Assembly: GCA_963701385.1 (NCBI GenBank)
Contig: CAVOZW010000016.1
Span: 330,222-394,221 of the forward strand
From: B30-G6 sp963701385
Lineage (GTDB): Bacteria > Desulfobacterota > Desulfobacteria > Desulfobacterales > B30-G6
Reading direction: 5' to 3'
DNA: 64,000 bases
In this document: in pieces, positions 27,607 to 35,883 of the stretch
Layout of the letters: every line of letters begins with the position of its first letter
How positions within the stretch are numbered: position 1 is the first letter of the stretch
Notes under the pieces: generated by a model
The model's database searches: none
What the model was told of the DNA's origin: nothing
Seen by the model: only the letters and a program-made list of their open reading frames with translations
Translations under genes and position numbers: made by a program

Positions 27607-28869
27607 ATGAAAAAACTGTTTATCGCTACACTCGCTGTCCTGTTCGTTGCAGGCGTTGCCTATGCCGGCGTTCCAACCATGGATTTCACCGGTATGTTCT
27701 ATGTCAGGGGTTCCTACATCTCGAACGATTCCGGTGTGGAGGAAGATGCCGGCAACTACATGTACTATGATCAGGAGCTGGACGCGGACTGGAAAATTTC
27801 CGCGTCGGACAAGACTTTTGTGTCCGTCAACTTCGAAGCCCGCGATCAGAACTGGTTGGCCGCTGATCCTGATGACACCACTCAAGACGGCGCATCCGAT
27901 CTGGATGACAACCTGGAGATCAAGCGGCTTTGGGGCCAACACACCTTTGATTTCGGTACGACCCTTAAATTCGGTCTCATGACCGGTGGTGCCTGGGCAA
28001 CCGGTTTCGGTGACAATGCCAACGGCCGCTATCGGTTGTTTTTCCAGCATATGTTGCCGCCTGGTATGCCGTTGATTTTTGTCATCGAAAAGAATGCGGA
28101 ACTGGGTATGATGTACAACAGCCCAGGCTATACGGCCGGCGGGGTCGATCTTCCGGCGGATGCTGAAGCCGATGATTTCGATGCCTATTATCTTGCAACC
28201 GTTTTGAAGTTCGGCGATATTTTCGTCAAACCGCTGATCGGGTATGCTGCCTTTGGTATGTATGAATTGGATGAGGAAATCGACTTGGTCCAGACCGCGT
28301 TTTTGCTAGGTATTGACGGCAACCTGGGCATGTTCGCTTTCGAATCCGAGTTTAACTATAAAAACTATGCTTGGGAAACCGACATCCCCACCTCGGAAGA
28401 TTACAGCACCTATGGTGTGTACTTCAAAGGCTGGGCCAACCTGGACGCCTTCAAGGTGGGTGCCCTGGTTGCCTATGGCTCCTATGACGAGGACGGGGGA
28501 ATCACCGGCAGCGGTGAAGGCTTCGGCTTCGGTGAAGACTTCACCCCCACCGTGTTCGGTGCGGATTGGGCCGGTTTCGGCAGCACGGGCAATTTCGAGT
28601 ACTTTGCCGTGACCATGTTCCAGATCTTCGGCGAGTACGCCCTGAACGACGCCCTCTCCTTCACTGCCAGTTATACCAGTATCACCTCCAACGAGAAGGA
28701 CACCATCTGGGAAGATGCCACGGGCTATGAAATCGATGCGGGCTTGGAGTGGAATGTTTCCGATGCGGTTACCTACGCCATCGCGCTGGGTACCGGCAGC
28801 TGGGACATCGACGACGCTGACCTGGATTCTTTTACACGTGCCTATCACTATATCATGATCGAGTTCTAA
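27607..28869 (+). CDS. Outer-membrane porin-like beta-barrel protein B
   Basis: 420 residues. Signal peptide MKKLFIATLAVLFVAGVAYA, very close to that of gene A, followed by beta-strand segments rich in aromatic residues and acidic turns (FTGMFYVRGSYISND, FVSVNFEARDQNW). The last strand ends in phenylalanine (YHYIMIEF). ATG 27607 follows GAGGAG. Own promoter and terminator. The mature sequence differs considerably from gene A, so the two may take different solutes; the family resembles porins of sulfate reducers and relatives. Substrate unknown. Confidence 0.87.
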   Translation: MKKLFIATLAVLFVAGVAYAGVPTMDFTGMFYVRGSYISNDSGVEEDAGNYMYYDQELDADWKISASDKTFVSVNFEARDQNWLAADPDDTTQDGASDLDDNLEIKRLWGQHTFDFGTTLKFGLMTGGAWATGFGDNANGRYRLFFQHMLPPGMPLIFVIEKNAELGMMYNSPGYTAGGVDLPADAEADDFDAYYLATVLKFGDIFVKPLIGYAAFGMYELDEEIDLVQTAFLLGIDGNLGMFAFESEFNYKNYAWETDIPTSEDYSTYGVYFKGWANLDAFKVGALVAYGSYDEDGGITGSGEGFGFGEDFTPTVFGADWAGFGSTGNFEYFAVTMFQIFGEYALNDALSFTASYTSITSNEKDTIWEDATGYEIDAGLEWNVSDAVTYAIALGTGSWDIDDADLDSFTRAYHYIMIEF

Positions 28870-28897
28870 ATCTGACACGATCCTGATAGCACTGTTG

Positions 28898-28939
28898 AAA
28901 ATAAAAAGAGCCTGCCGTTTGGCAGGCTCTTTTTATTTT
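28898..28939 (+). terminator. Terminator after porin-like gene B
   Basis: A stem of up to 19 bp (28898-28916 with 28921-28939; core AGAGCCTGCC and GGCAGGCTCT) around GTTT, with T-rich tail. It can also act on the minus strand behind gatB. Confidence 0.93.
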
Positions 28940-29026
28940 GGTTTTACCGCAACGGGTTAAATATCCTGGATTCCCGCCTGCGCGGGAATGACCGCGAGAA
29001 AACGTAAAAATACAGGAAATAGGTCT

Positions 29027-30460
29027 TTATTCTCCCGCCAGCTTGGCCCGTAATATGTCGTTCACCATCTGGGGGTTGGCCTTGCCCTTGGTTTCCCGCA
29101 TGACCTGGCCTACAAAGTATCCCAGGAGCTGGGTTTTGCCCTTGCGGTAGGCGCTGACTTCCTTTTCAGAGCGGGACAACACCTTTCGGACCACCGCGTC
29201 GATGGTGCCGGCATCCGTGACCTGTACCAGGCCTTTGTCGGCCACGATCTTCGGGGCGGGTTTCCCGGAGGCCGCCATCTCGTCGAAAACGGTTTTGGCC
29301 ATCGTGTTGCTGATGGTGCCGTCCGCGATGAGTTGCAGCAGCTCCGCCAGTCTTTGCGCGGAAATGGGGGTGTGGGAAATATCTTTGGCCTGGGCGTTCA
29401 GCAACCCCAGCAGGGGCCCGGTTATCCAGTTGCTGACCGGTTTGGGCTGCTTGAAGTCTTTCAAGCAGTTTTCAAAATAATCGGCCAGCTCGCGGCTGCC
29501 GGTCAACACCTCGGCGTCGTAATCCGAGAGCCCATAAGACGTCATAAACCGATCGCGCTTGTCATCGGGCAGCTCCGGAAGGGCCTGCCGGACGCTGTCG
29601 ATCCAGGCGTCGTCGATCACCAGGGGCAACAGGTCCGGGTCTGGAAAATAGCGGTAGTCATGAGCATCCTCTTTGCCCCTCATGGAAAAGGTCCTGCCCT
29701 GGTCGGCGTCCCAGAGGCGCGTTTCCTGAATTACCTGGCCATTGTCCAACAGGATTTCTTTCTGGCGCTCGATTTCGTACTGAAGGGCCTTTTCCACGTG
29801 TTTGAAAGAATTGAGGTTTTTTATTTCCGCACGCGTACCGAATTCCGAGGCGTTGAAGGGCATGATGGAGACATTGGCATCACAGCGGAAACTGCCTTCT
29901 TCCAGGTTGCCGTCGCTGATCTCAAGATAGCGGACAATGGCGCGCAACTGCCGCAAATAGGCGCCGGCCTCCTGGGGGGATCGAATATCCGGCTCGCTGA
30001 CGATTTCCATCAGAGGGACACCGGTGCGGTTGAAATCGACCTTGCTGACGGGTCTGTGGGGGTCATGGATCAGCTTCCCGGCGTCCTCTTCCATGTGTAT
30101 GCGGGTGATGCCGATCCGTTTCCGGGCGCCGTCGAGTTGGATGTGAACAAATCCGTGCTGGGCAATGGGGAGCTCGTACTGGGAAATCTGATAGCCTTTG
30201 GGCAGATCCGGATAAAAATAGTTCTTGCGGGCAAACCGGCTTTCCCGGTCGATGGTGCAGTGGGTGGCGACGGCCATGCGCAGGGTGAAGTCCACCACCT
30301 TTTTGTTGAGCACCGGCAGCACGCCCGGCATTCCGAGACAAATCGGGCAGGTGTGTGTGTTGGGGGGCGCGCCGAACTCGGTGGAGCAACGGCAGAAAAT
30401 TTTGGTTCTGGTTTTCAGCTGGGCATGGACTTCCAGCCCGATGACGGGTTCAAATTGCAT
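29027..30460 (-). CDS. gatB: Asp/Glu-tRNA amidotransferase subunit B
   Basis: tRNA-binding and transamidase subunit of GatCAB, 477 residues. Family landmarks: FEPVIGLEVHAQLKT at the start, CPICLGMPGVLPVLN, FYPDLPKGYQISQYE, DFNRTGVPLMEIVSEPD, and the C-terminal YqeY-like helical tail (GYFVGQVMRETKGKANPQ). The zinc-site cysteines (FCRCS and CPIC) are present. It is separate from gatCA. A common extragenic hairpin (TTCCCGCCTGCGCGGGAA, 28973-28990) lies after its stop. Confidence 0.97.
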   Translation of the reverse strand: MQFEPVIGLEVHAQLKTRTKIFCRCSTEFGAPPNTHTCPICLGMPGVLPVLNKKVVDFTLRMAVATHCTIDRESRFARKNYFYPDLPKGYQISQYELPIAQHGFVHIQLDGARKRIGITRIHMEEDAGKLIHDPHRPVSKVDFNRTGVPLMEIVSEPDIRSPQEAGAYLRQLRAIVRYLEISDGNLEEGSFRCDANVSIMPFNASEFGTRAEIKNLNSFKHVEKALQYEIERQKEILLDNGQVIQETRLWDADQGRTFSMRGKEDAHDYRYFPDPDLLPLVIDDAWIDSVRQALPELPDDKRDRFMTSYGLSDYDAEVLTGSRELADYFENCLKDFKQPKPVSNWITGPLLGLLNAQAKDISHTPISAQRLAELLQLIADGTISNTMAKTVFDEMAASGKPAPKIVADKGLVQVTDAGTIDAVVRKVLSRSEKEVSAYRKGKTQLLGYFVGQVMRETKGKANPQMVNDILRAKLAGE

Positions 30461-30745
30461 CTGGTTTCCTATTTTAAATTTTTCAGATCGATCAGATTTA
30501 CTCTTAATCCCTCTATTTCTATCGCTTCCAGCGAAGCATAACAGGTATCGACATCGACCCCTTTCGGTGACGTCATGATTTGGGTTTCCAAACGTTTAAC
30601 TCTTTAGAATATTATAGCATATCACTCGAATCCTGGGCCCCTGGACCTCTCGAATCCTTTATTTATCATCAACGCCGGCGCTTGTAAAGATTAGAGCTCT
30701 TTATGAATTTCAGGAAAAATGAAGGCTGGAAGATGAAGTGCTGCT

Positions 30746-30777
30746 GTCGCATTTGGTAAACCCTTCAACGATTTTAT
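30746..30777 (+). repeat. Degenerate copy of the double stem-loop
   Basis: GTCGC, 5-nt spacer, a decayed left arm GTAAACCCT, then the intact right arm CGATTTTAT (30769-30777) followed by TTGACA as in copy A. It lies 142 bp before the DUF2065 start. Confidence 0.45.
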
Positions 30778-30833
30778 TTTGACAAAAAAGGACTCCGGAC
30801 GTTATAGAAAACGCTTGCAGGTTCAATGGACTT

Positions 30834-30882
30834 TGAACCGCAACAGCGAGCGCATTCCCCCTAGCTTGCTGCGAGGTTCTTC
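30834..30882. repeat. Repeat copy 2 (partner of 10155)
   Basis: TGAACCGCAACAGCGAG (30834-30850) is identical to the start of the copy at 10155, and AGCTTGCTGCGAGGTTCTTC (30863-30882) matches its end. This copy is 49 bp and lacks the middle of the other one. The ends pair imperfectly as a hairpin. Confidence 0.6.
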
Positions 30883-30919
30883 AATTTTCGACAACCAGCG
30901 TAGCAAAAAGAGGCTGAAA

Positions 30920-31111
30920 ATGAACTTTTTTCTGTGCGTTATCGGCATGGTCATGATCGTTGAGGGGATTCCCTATTTTGCATTTCCGGACAAAATGAAG
31001 ATCTGGGTGCGAAAGGTGCTCGACATGCCGGATTTGCATTTGCGGCGAACCGGTTTGATTTTGATGGGTATCGGTCTATTTTTGGTGTATATAGGCAAGC
31101 GGTCGAGTTAA
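30920..31111 (+). CDS. DUF2065 small membrane protein
   Basis: 63 residues. Two membrane helices (FFLCVIGMVMIVEGIPYF and LRRTGLILMGIGLFLVYIG) around a short cytoplasmic or periplasmic loop with PDKMKIW, which is the DUF2065 pattern. ATG 30920 has AGAGG 6 bp upstream; the frame extends further back but those residues look non-coding. A single gene on the plus strand after repeats. Role unknown. Confidence 0.8.
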   Translation: MNFFLCVIGMVMIVEGIPYFAFPDKMKIWVRKVLDMPDLHLRRTGLILMGIGLFLVYIGKRSS

Positions 31112-31305
31112 ACAAAAATACGTTTATGAAATTGATTTTCAACGATCCTGTCATAAGTCCAAAATCCTGGGCCGCCGCTCGAAAAGCAGGGGGTTTTCGC
31201 TTTCAGGGGAATAACGCTAAGGGGTAAAATTAAATTTTTACGAAACCGTCAATCGTGAAACAAACACAAAACACCCAATACGAAAACTCAAGCCCTCAAC
31301 AGCAC

Positions 31306-32348
31306 ATGTTTTCCATAGACGATTATCACTATCATCTGCCTGAACAGTTGATTGCCCAGAAGCCCCTGCCGGAAAGAGATCAGTCCCGGCTCCTGGTGAT
31401 GGATCGCCGCACCGGGTCCCTTTCCCATCGGGTGTTTCATGAGCTGGAATCGTTTTTGAAGCCGTCTGACGTGCTGGTGATCAACAATACCCAGGTCATT
31501 CCCGGTCGAATCGTGGGCAAAAAAGAGAGCGGTGGGCGCATAGAAGCCCTGATATTGAATTATGCTTCAAGCCATGAGAATCAGTTTGATTGTTTACTGA
31601 AGTCCTCCAAACAGACCCGCATCGGTAGCCGGCTCTTTTTTTCAGAGGGCGTAACGGCGCAGGTATTGGAAAGACATGACGACGTCTACCGGCTTTCCTT
31701 TTCGTGCGAGGGTGATTTTCGACCGGTTCTCGACAGGATCGGGCAGACCCCCCTGCCGCCCTATATCAAGCGGGATGTGACCCGGCCTGATCCGGAAGAT
31801 GTCAACGCGTACCAGACCATCTATGCCTCTCAAAAAGGCGCCATCGCCGCTCCCACGGCTGGATTTCATTTTACCAAAGCGCTCCTAGAGCCGTCTCGAG
31901 GCAAAGGGCATTACCCTGGCGCCGATTACCCTGCATGTGGGGTATGGGACCTTTTTGCCTGTCCGGGTGACGGATATTCGGGCGCATCGCATGCATTCAG
32001 AATGGTTTTCGATCCCGGAAGAGACGGCCGCCGTGGTTTCGCGTGCCAGGAAGGAGGGCCGACGCGTGGTGGCCGTGGGGACGACCTCGGTTCGGACGCT
32101 GGAGTTCGCCGTGGATGAAGACGGCAACATGAGGGCCATGAGCGGCCCATGTGACCTGTTTATCTATCCTGGTTACCGGTTTCGGGTTGTGGATGCCATG
32201 ATCACCAATTTTCATCTGCCCAGATCGACCCTGCTCATGCTGGTGTCAGCCTTTGCAGGCAGACACAACATCCTTGCCGCCTATGAAGCCGCGATTCAAG
32301 GAGAAGTATCGATTTTACAGTTACGGGGATGGGATGTTGATCTATTAG
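31306..32348 (+). CDS. queA: S-adenosylmethionine:tRNA ribosyltransferase-isomerase (two frameshifts)
   Basis: Makes epoxyqueuosine in tRNA by transferring the ribosyl part of SAM to preQ1. Family landmarks: FSIDDYHYHLPEQLIAQ, RDQSRLLVMDR, VLVINNTQVIPGR, GAIAAPTAGFHFT, then in the next frame TLHVGYGTFLPVR, HRMHSEWF, VGTTSVRTLE, NFHLPRSTLLMLVSAFAG. Deleting one C near 31893 joins ALLE to RLEAKGI. Deleting one base near 32297 gives the standard tail KEKYRFYSYGDGMLIY and a TAG at 32346-32348. Start ATG 31306 fits the family. tgt lies downstream after a repeat-filled 436-bp gap. Confidence 0.9.
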
Positions 32349-32365
32349 CGGTTTTAGGTATTAAC

Positions 32366-32665
32366 TCAACTTTCGGGATTCGGCGAACGCGAAATGAATA
32401 ATCCCCTGGCGCTTTGCGAACTCGCCCCAAGGGCACCTAACATCAGCGCCGGCCATATGGTTAAACAGACATGGCTGCCAAATGACCGTGTTTTCATATT
32501 GGATTTTCATTAACATGCGCTGATGTTATACCAGTTGTCATATATATGTTCCGCATAATGCTCACGGATGAGAGGGGACCCTCTTAAACCCCAATCGGAA
32601 CGTTATGATGACAATCACTATAGGTGCCCTAAGCGGCTCAAACAGCGCAAATCGCCATCGCTTGT
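32366..32665 (+). repeat. Repeat R1, copy interrupted by a TA-flanked element
   Basis: The first part (CAACTTTCGGGATTCGGCG onward, about 50 bp) is a near-identical inverted copy of 48549-48601. The 20 bases AGGGCACCTAACATCAGCGC (32434-32453) recur inverted around 32518-32630, where they are split by the element at 32529-32620. The gap 32349-32784 has no gene; the remaining bases up to tgt show nothing. Confidence 0.7.
32529..32620. mobile_element. 92-bp palindromic MITE-like element flanked by TA
   Basis: Ends TACCAGTTGTCA and (inverted) TAGTGATTGTCA, both followed by matching GTTCCG arms and meeting at GAGAGG-GGACCCTCT. TA doublets flank it (32527-32528 and 32621-32622). The unoccupied form of the site is present inverted at 32434-32453 and with small changes at about 48530-48550, so the insertion and the TA duplication can be read directly. 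This is the hallmark of IS630/Tc1-mariner-type MITEs. Confidence 0.7.
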
Positions 32666-32784
32666 GATATTGGTATATTTAACAATTCTGAAAAGATTGA
32701 ATTGACTGCCGAAGCAAAAAGTATTTACAAGATGTTGCATGCTCTCATCAAATCGTTGAGACATTAAGACTATAACCAAAAAAT

Positions 32785-33900
32785 ATGCTCTCTTTTAAAA
32801 TCATAAATAGATCCAAAGAAACGAACGCCCGCACCGGCGTCATCGATACGCCCCGGGGAAAAATCGAAACACCCGTATTCATGCCGGTGGGCACTCTGGG
32901 AACGGTCAAGTCGCTCACGCCGGAAGAGCTGTCTGCCTGCGGTGCACAAATCATTCTGGGCAATACCTACCACCTGTATCTCAGACCGGGATGTGACATT
33001 ATCGATCTTTTTTCAGGACTCCACCGCTTCATGCACTGGGAGGGGCCTATTCTGACCGACAGCGGCGGGTTTCAGCTTTTTTCGCTGGCCAAGCTGGCCA
33101 AGATAACAGAAGAGGGCTACGCTTTTCAGTCACATCTCGACGGCTCCCGCCACCTGCTTTCCCCGGAAAAATCCATCCACGTTCAGCGCTGTCTTGATTC
33201 CGATATTGTCATGTGTCTGGATCAGTGCACCCGGTATCCGGCAGACAGGGATGAAGCCCTGAAAGCGCTTGACTTGACGACTCGCTGGGCCCGGCGCTGT
33301 AAAGACGCCTGGGGCGGTAGCAACGCCAAAGGCGCGTTGTTCGGTATCGTTCAGGGCGGCATGTACAAAGACCTGCGTAAAAAATCTCTGGCAGATCTGA
33401 TGGAAATCGGGTTTTCAGGTTATGCCGTGGGGGGCTTGAGTGTCGGGGAGCCCAAGGACCTTATGCGCGGAATGTCCGCCTGGACCCTTGCGCTCCTCCC
33501 GGAAAACCTGCCGCGCTATGTAATGGGGGTAGGAACACCCGAGGACATCGTGGCGCTCGTGGGTATGGGCGCAGACATGTTCGATTGTGTCATACCCACC
33601 AGAAATGCCAGAAATGGGCAGCTTTTCACCCAATCGGGCACAATTAACATTTGCAATTCACGCTTTAAGTACGATACAAAACCCATTGACAGTCAATGCC
33701 CATGTTATACCTGTACGCATTATTCCCGAGCGTATCTCCGGCACTTATATCAGGCCCGAGAACTGCTGGCATACCGATTGAATACGCTCCACAATCTTCG
33801 CTACTATCTGGATCTGATGAAGCAGATCCGCCTTGCTGTTCAGGCCGACAGCTACGAGCTGTTTAAAAAGGAATTTTACGGGAAACGGCAATCGGATTAA
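32785..33900 (+). CDS. tgt: Queuine/preQ1 tRNA-guanine transglycosylase
   Basis: Exchanges guanine 34 for preQ1 in tRNAs with GUN anticodons, the step before QueA. Visible: DTPRGKIETPVFMPVGT, the base-recognition aspartate in LTDSGGFQLFSL, GIVQGG, the nucleophile region DMFDCVIPTRNARNG, and the zinc site CPCYTC with the downstream histidine of AYLRHL. 371 residues is normal. No clear Shine-Dalgarno precedes ATG 32785. queA is upstream on the same strand. Confidence 0.97.
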   Translation: MLSFKIINRSKETNARTGVIDTPRGKIETPVFMPVGTLGTVKSLTPEELSACGAQIILGNTYHLYLRPGCDIIDLFSGLHRFMHWEGPILTDSGGFQLFSLAKLAKITEEGYAFQSHLDGSRHLLSPEKSIHVQRCLDSDIVMCLDQCTRYPADRDEALKALDLTTRWARRCKDAWGGSNAKGALFGIVQGGMYKDLRKKSLADLMEIGFSGYAVGGLSVGEPKDLMRGMSAWTLALLPENLPRYVMGVGTPEDIVALVGMGADMFDCVIPTRNARNGQLFTQSGTINICNSRFKYDTKPIDSQCPCYTCTHYSRAYLRHLYQARELLAYRLNTLHNLRYYLDLMKQIRLAVQADSYELFKKEFYGKRQSD

Positions 33901-33992
33901 ATACATGGGATCACCCATTTCGCTCTAGCCAGGGTGAAAGCCGAACGCTGCCTTAACAACGTTCAAAGGGGTGCTAAACAAGGGAGGGTTTC

Positions 33993-34214
33993 ATGAAAGA
34001 AAAAGTCGAAAAAGTGCTGAACGAGATCAGACCCATGCTGGTCAGGGATGGGGGTAATGTAGAGTTGGTGAGCATTGAGGGGGGCGTCGTCAAAGTGAGA
34101 CTTCAAGGGGCCTGCGCCGGGTGTCCCATGTCACAGATGACGCTGCGAAACGGTATCGAGAAGGTTTTAAAGGACAAGATCCCGGAGGTGACGGCGGTGG
34201 TTCCGGCAGACTGA
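33993..34214 (+). CDS. NifU C-terminal-domain protein (Fe-S scaffold/carrier)
   Basis: 73 residues matching the Nfu-type C-terminal domain, which carries a [4Fe-4S] cluster at a dimer interface. The motif CAGCPMSQMTL contains the CxxC pair; RPMLVRDGGNVELVSIE is also typical. GGAGGG lies 7 bp before the ATG. Standalone Nfu domains are common in anaerobes. A perfect palindrome follows the stop. Confidence 0.93.
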   Translation: MKEKVEKVLNEIRPMLVRDGGNVELVSIEGGVVKVRLQGACAGCPMSQMTLRNGIEKVLKDKIPEVTAVVPAD

Positions 34215-34240
34215 CCCTTATTTCTCATGAGAAATAAGGG
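34215..34240. repeat. Perfect 26-bp palindrome after the Nfu gene
   Basis: CCCTTATTTCTCA is followed directly by its exact complement TGAGAAATAAGGG. There is no T run, so it is not a normal terminator; it could be an RNA hairpin protecting the 3' end or a protein-binding site. Confidence 0.7.
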
Positions 34241-34269
34241 CTAGCGTTATGTTATATAAACGGGTCATA

Positions 34270-34515
34270 CAATTGCTGTCACTCCCGCGCAGGCGGGAGT
34301 CCAGATCGATAACACCTGGATTCCCGCCTTCGAGGCTGTGTCGCAATTCGCCCAAACCAGTCATTCCGAACGAATGCAGCAACGCGGAATGAGATCCGGA
34401 ATCCAGGAAAATGAATATAAGCAAGTACTTCTGGATCCCGGCTCGCGCTTCGCTTCGCTACGCTTGGCCGGGATGACGAATTGCGACACAGCCTCCTGCG
34501 CGGGAGTGACTGAAG
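34270..34515. repeat. Nested extragenic palindromes
   Basis: A hairpin repeat of the GGATTCCCGCCT...GCGGGAGTGAC type is split by an insert whose ends GAGGCTGTGTCGCAATTCG (34332-34350) and CGAATTGCGACACAGCCTC (34477-34495) are a perfect 19-bp inverted pair. Inside lie further palindromic pieces (TCATTCCG/CGGAATGA, TCCGGAATCCAGG/TTCTGGATCCCGG). Outside is another ACTCCCGCGCAGGCGGGAGT hairpin. No coding capacity. Confidence 0.7.
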
Positions 34516-34578
34516 GGTGAAGCCCCCGGAATGAAGGTGAATGTTTCGTCAGATGAATCATCTTCTATATTTATATAA

Positions 34579-34619
34579 GCGACAAGGTCGCGTCAAATAA
34601 ATTCGCGCGGCGAATTTAT
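34579..34619 (+). promoter_or_regulatory. 41-bp double stem-loop, copy B
   Basis: GCGAC-AAG-GTCGC, 5-nt spacer, ATAAATTCG-CGCGG-CGAATTTAT. It is followed at once by GGAGG and, 14 bp after its end, by the aminotransferase ATG, so stem 2 abuts the ribosome-binding site. Confidence 0.75.
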
Positions 34620-34633
34620 GGAGGTTACGTCTC

Positions 34634-35818
34634 ATGACCATTTCCAAGAAGATCGCAGCATTCATGACCAAGTCATCCTGGATTCGAAAAATGTTCGAGG
34701 AGGGCGCCCGTCTGAAGGCGGAGCACGGGGCTGAAAATGTGTTTGATTTCAGCCTCGGGAATCCAAACCTGGAACCCCCTGAAAAATTTAATGAGATTCT
34801 CGGGAGAATTGTCAAGCAAACGGGCGGGCATGGTTACATGCCCCAGGCAGGATATCCGCATGTCAGAGAAAAGATTGCCGCATATGTATCCCTGGACCAG
34901 GGGGTTAGCGTTGGGGCGAACGATGTGATCATGACCTGCGGCGCTGCCGGTGCTTTGAATGTCATTCTCAAAGCCTTACTGGATCCGGGTGATGTAGTCC
35001 TTTCACCCAAACCCTGTTTTGTGGAATATCAATTCTGGGCCGACAACCACGGGGGTGTGTTTCAAACCGTTCCCACCGGCGACGATTTTTCACTGGACAT
35101 GCAAGCCATGGCAGCGGCTGTCACCGAAAAAACCAAGGTTCTGCTGATCAATTCACCCAACAACCCCTCCGGGCAGGTCTATTCCAAGGAGAGTCTCGAT
35201 AGCCTGGGTCGCCTATTAAAGAAAAAAAGCGACCAGTTTAATCGAAGCATATACCTGGTGGCGGACGAGCCGTATCGAAAAATTGTTTACGACGATGTCC
35301 ACGTGCCCTGCATCTTTGACAGTTATCGCGACAGCATTATGGCAACATCCTTTTCAAAAGACATATCCATACCCGGTGAAAGAATTGGCTATACCGTGGT
35401 CAACCCCGATGCAACCTACAAAGACGACCTGATGAACGCTATGGCGTTGACCAATCGCATCATCGGTTTCGTCAACGCCCCGGCGCTGATGCAACGCGTG
35501 GTGGCAGAAATGCAGGGAACGAGTGTGGATGTGTCCCAGTACAAGCGTAAACGGGACCTTCTGTGTGACGGCCTAAGGGACTGCGGGTATGATTTTATGA
35601 CACCTCCCGGTGCATTCTATCTTTTCCCCAAGACACCCATTCCCGATGATGTGGCATTCGTGAAAGCGCTCCAGGAAGAACGGATCCTGGTTGTTCCCGG
35701 GAGCGGCTTTATGGGTCCGGGTCATTTCAGAATCGCCTTCTGTGTGGAAGACGACACCATCGTCAAGGCCATGCCGGGGTTTAGGCGGGTGATGGAACGA
35801 CATTTGGCTGCGCCGTAA
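34634..35818 (+). CDS. PLP-dependent class I aminotransferase
   Basis: 394 residues of the aspartate aminotransferase fold. Visible: GNPNLEPPE near the start, GYMPQAGYPHVREKIA, TCGAAGALNVILKALL, NSPNNPSGQVYS, VADEPYR, and the PLP lysine in SFSKDISIPGERIGY. The substrate cannot be told from sequence; family members act on aspartate, aromatic amino acids or alanine. RBS GGAGG. It is the first gene of the run leading into the methylmalonyl-CoA genes but need not be part of that pathway. Confidence 0.9.
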   Translation: MTISKKIAAFMTKSSWIRKMFEEGARLKAEHGAENVFDFSLGNPNLEPPEKFNEILGRIVKQTGGHGYMPQAGYPHVREKIAAYVSLDQGVSVGANDVIMTCGAAGALNVILKALLDPGDVVLSPKPCFVEYQFWADNHGGVFQTVPTGDDFSLDMQAMAAAVTEKTKVLLINSPNNPSGQVYSKESLDSLGRLLKKKSDQFNRSIYLVADEPYRKIVYDDVHVPCIFDSYRDSIMATSFSKDISIPGERIGYTVVNPDATYKDDLMNAMALTNRIIGFVNAPALMQRVVAEMQGTSVDVSQYKRKRDLLCDGLRDCGYDFMTPPGAFYLFPKTPIPDDVAFVKALQEERILVVPGSGFMGPGHFRIAFCVEDDTIVKAMPGFRRVMERHLAAP

Positions 35819-35883
35819 TTTGCGGTAATTAGCTTATCGAACAGAGAGTGTATGATAGAGAATAGAAGATAGGAGCATGTCTA

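Noticed and set aside
29333..30541. 402-residue open frame on the plus strand
   Set aside because: It is opposite gatB, whose motifs are unmistakable. The product has low-complexity shadow composition.
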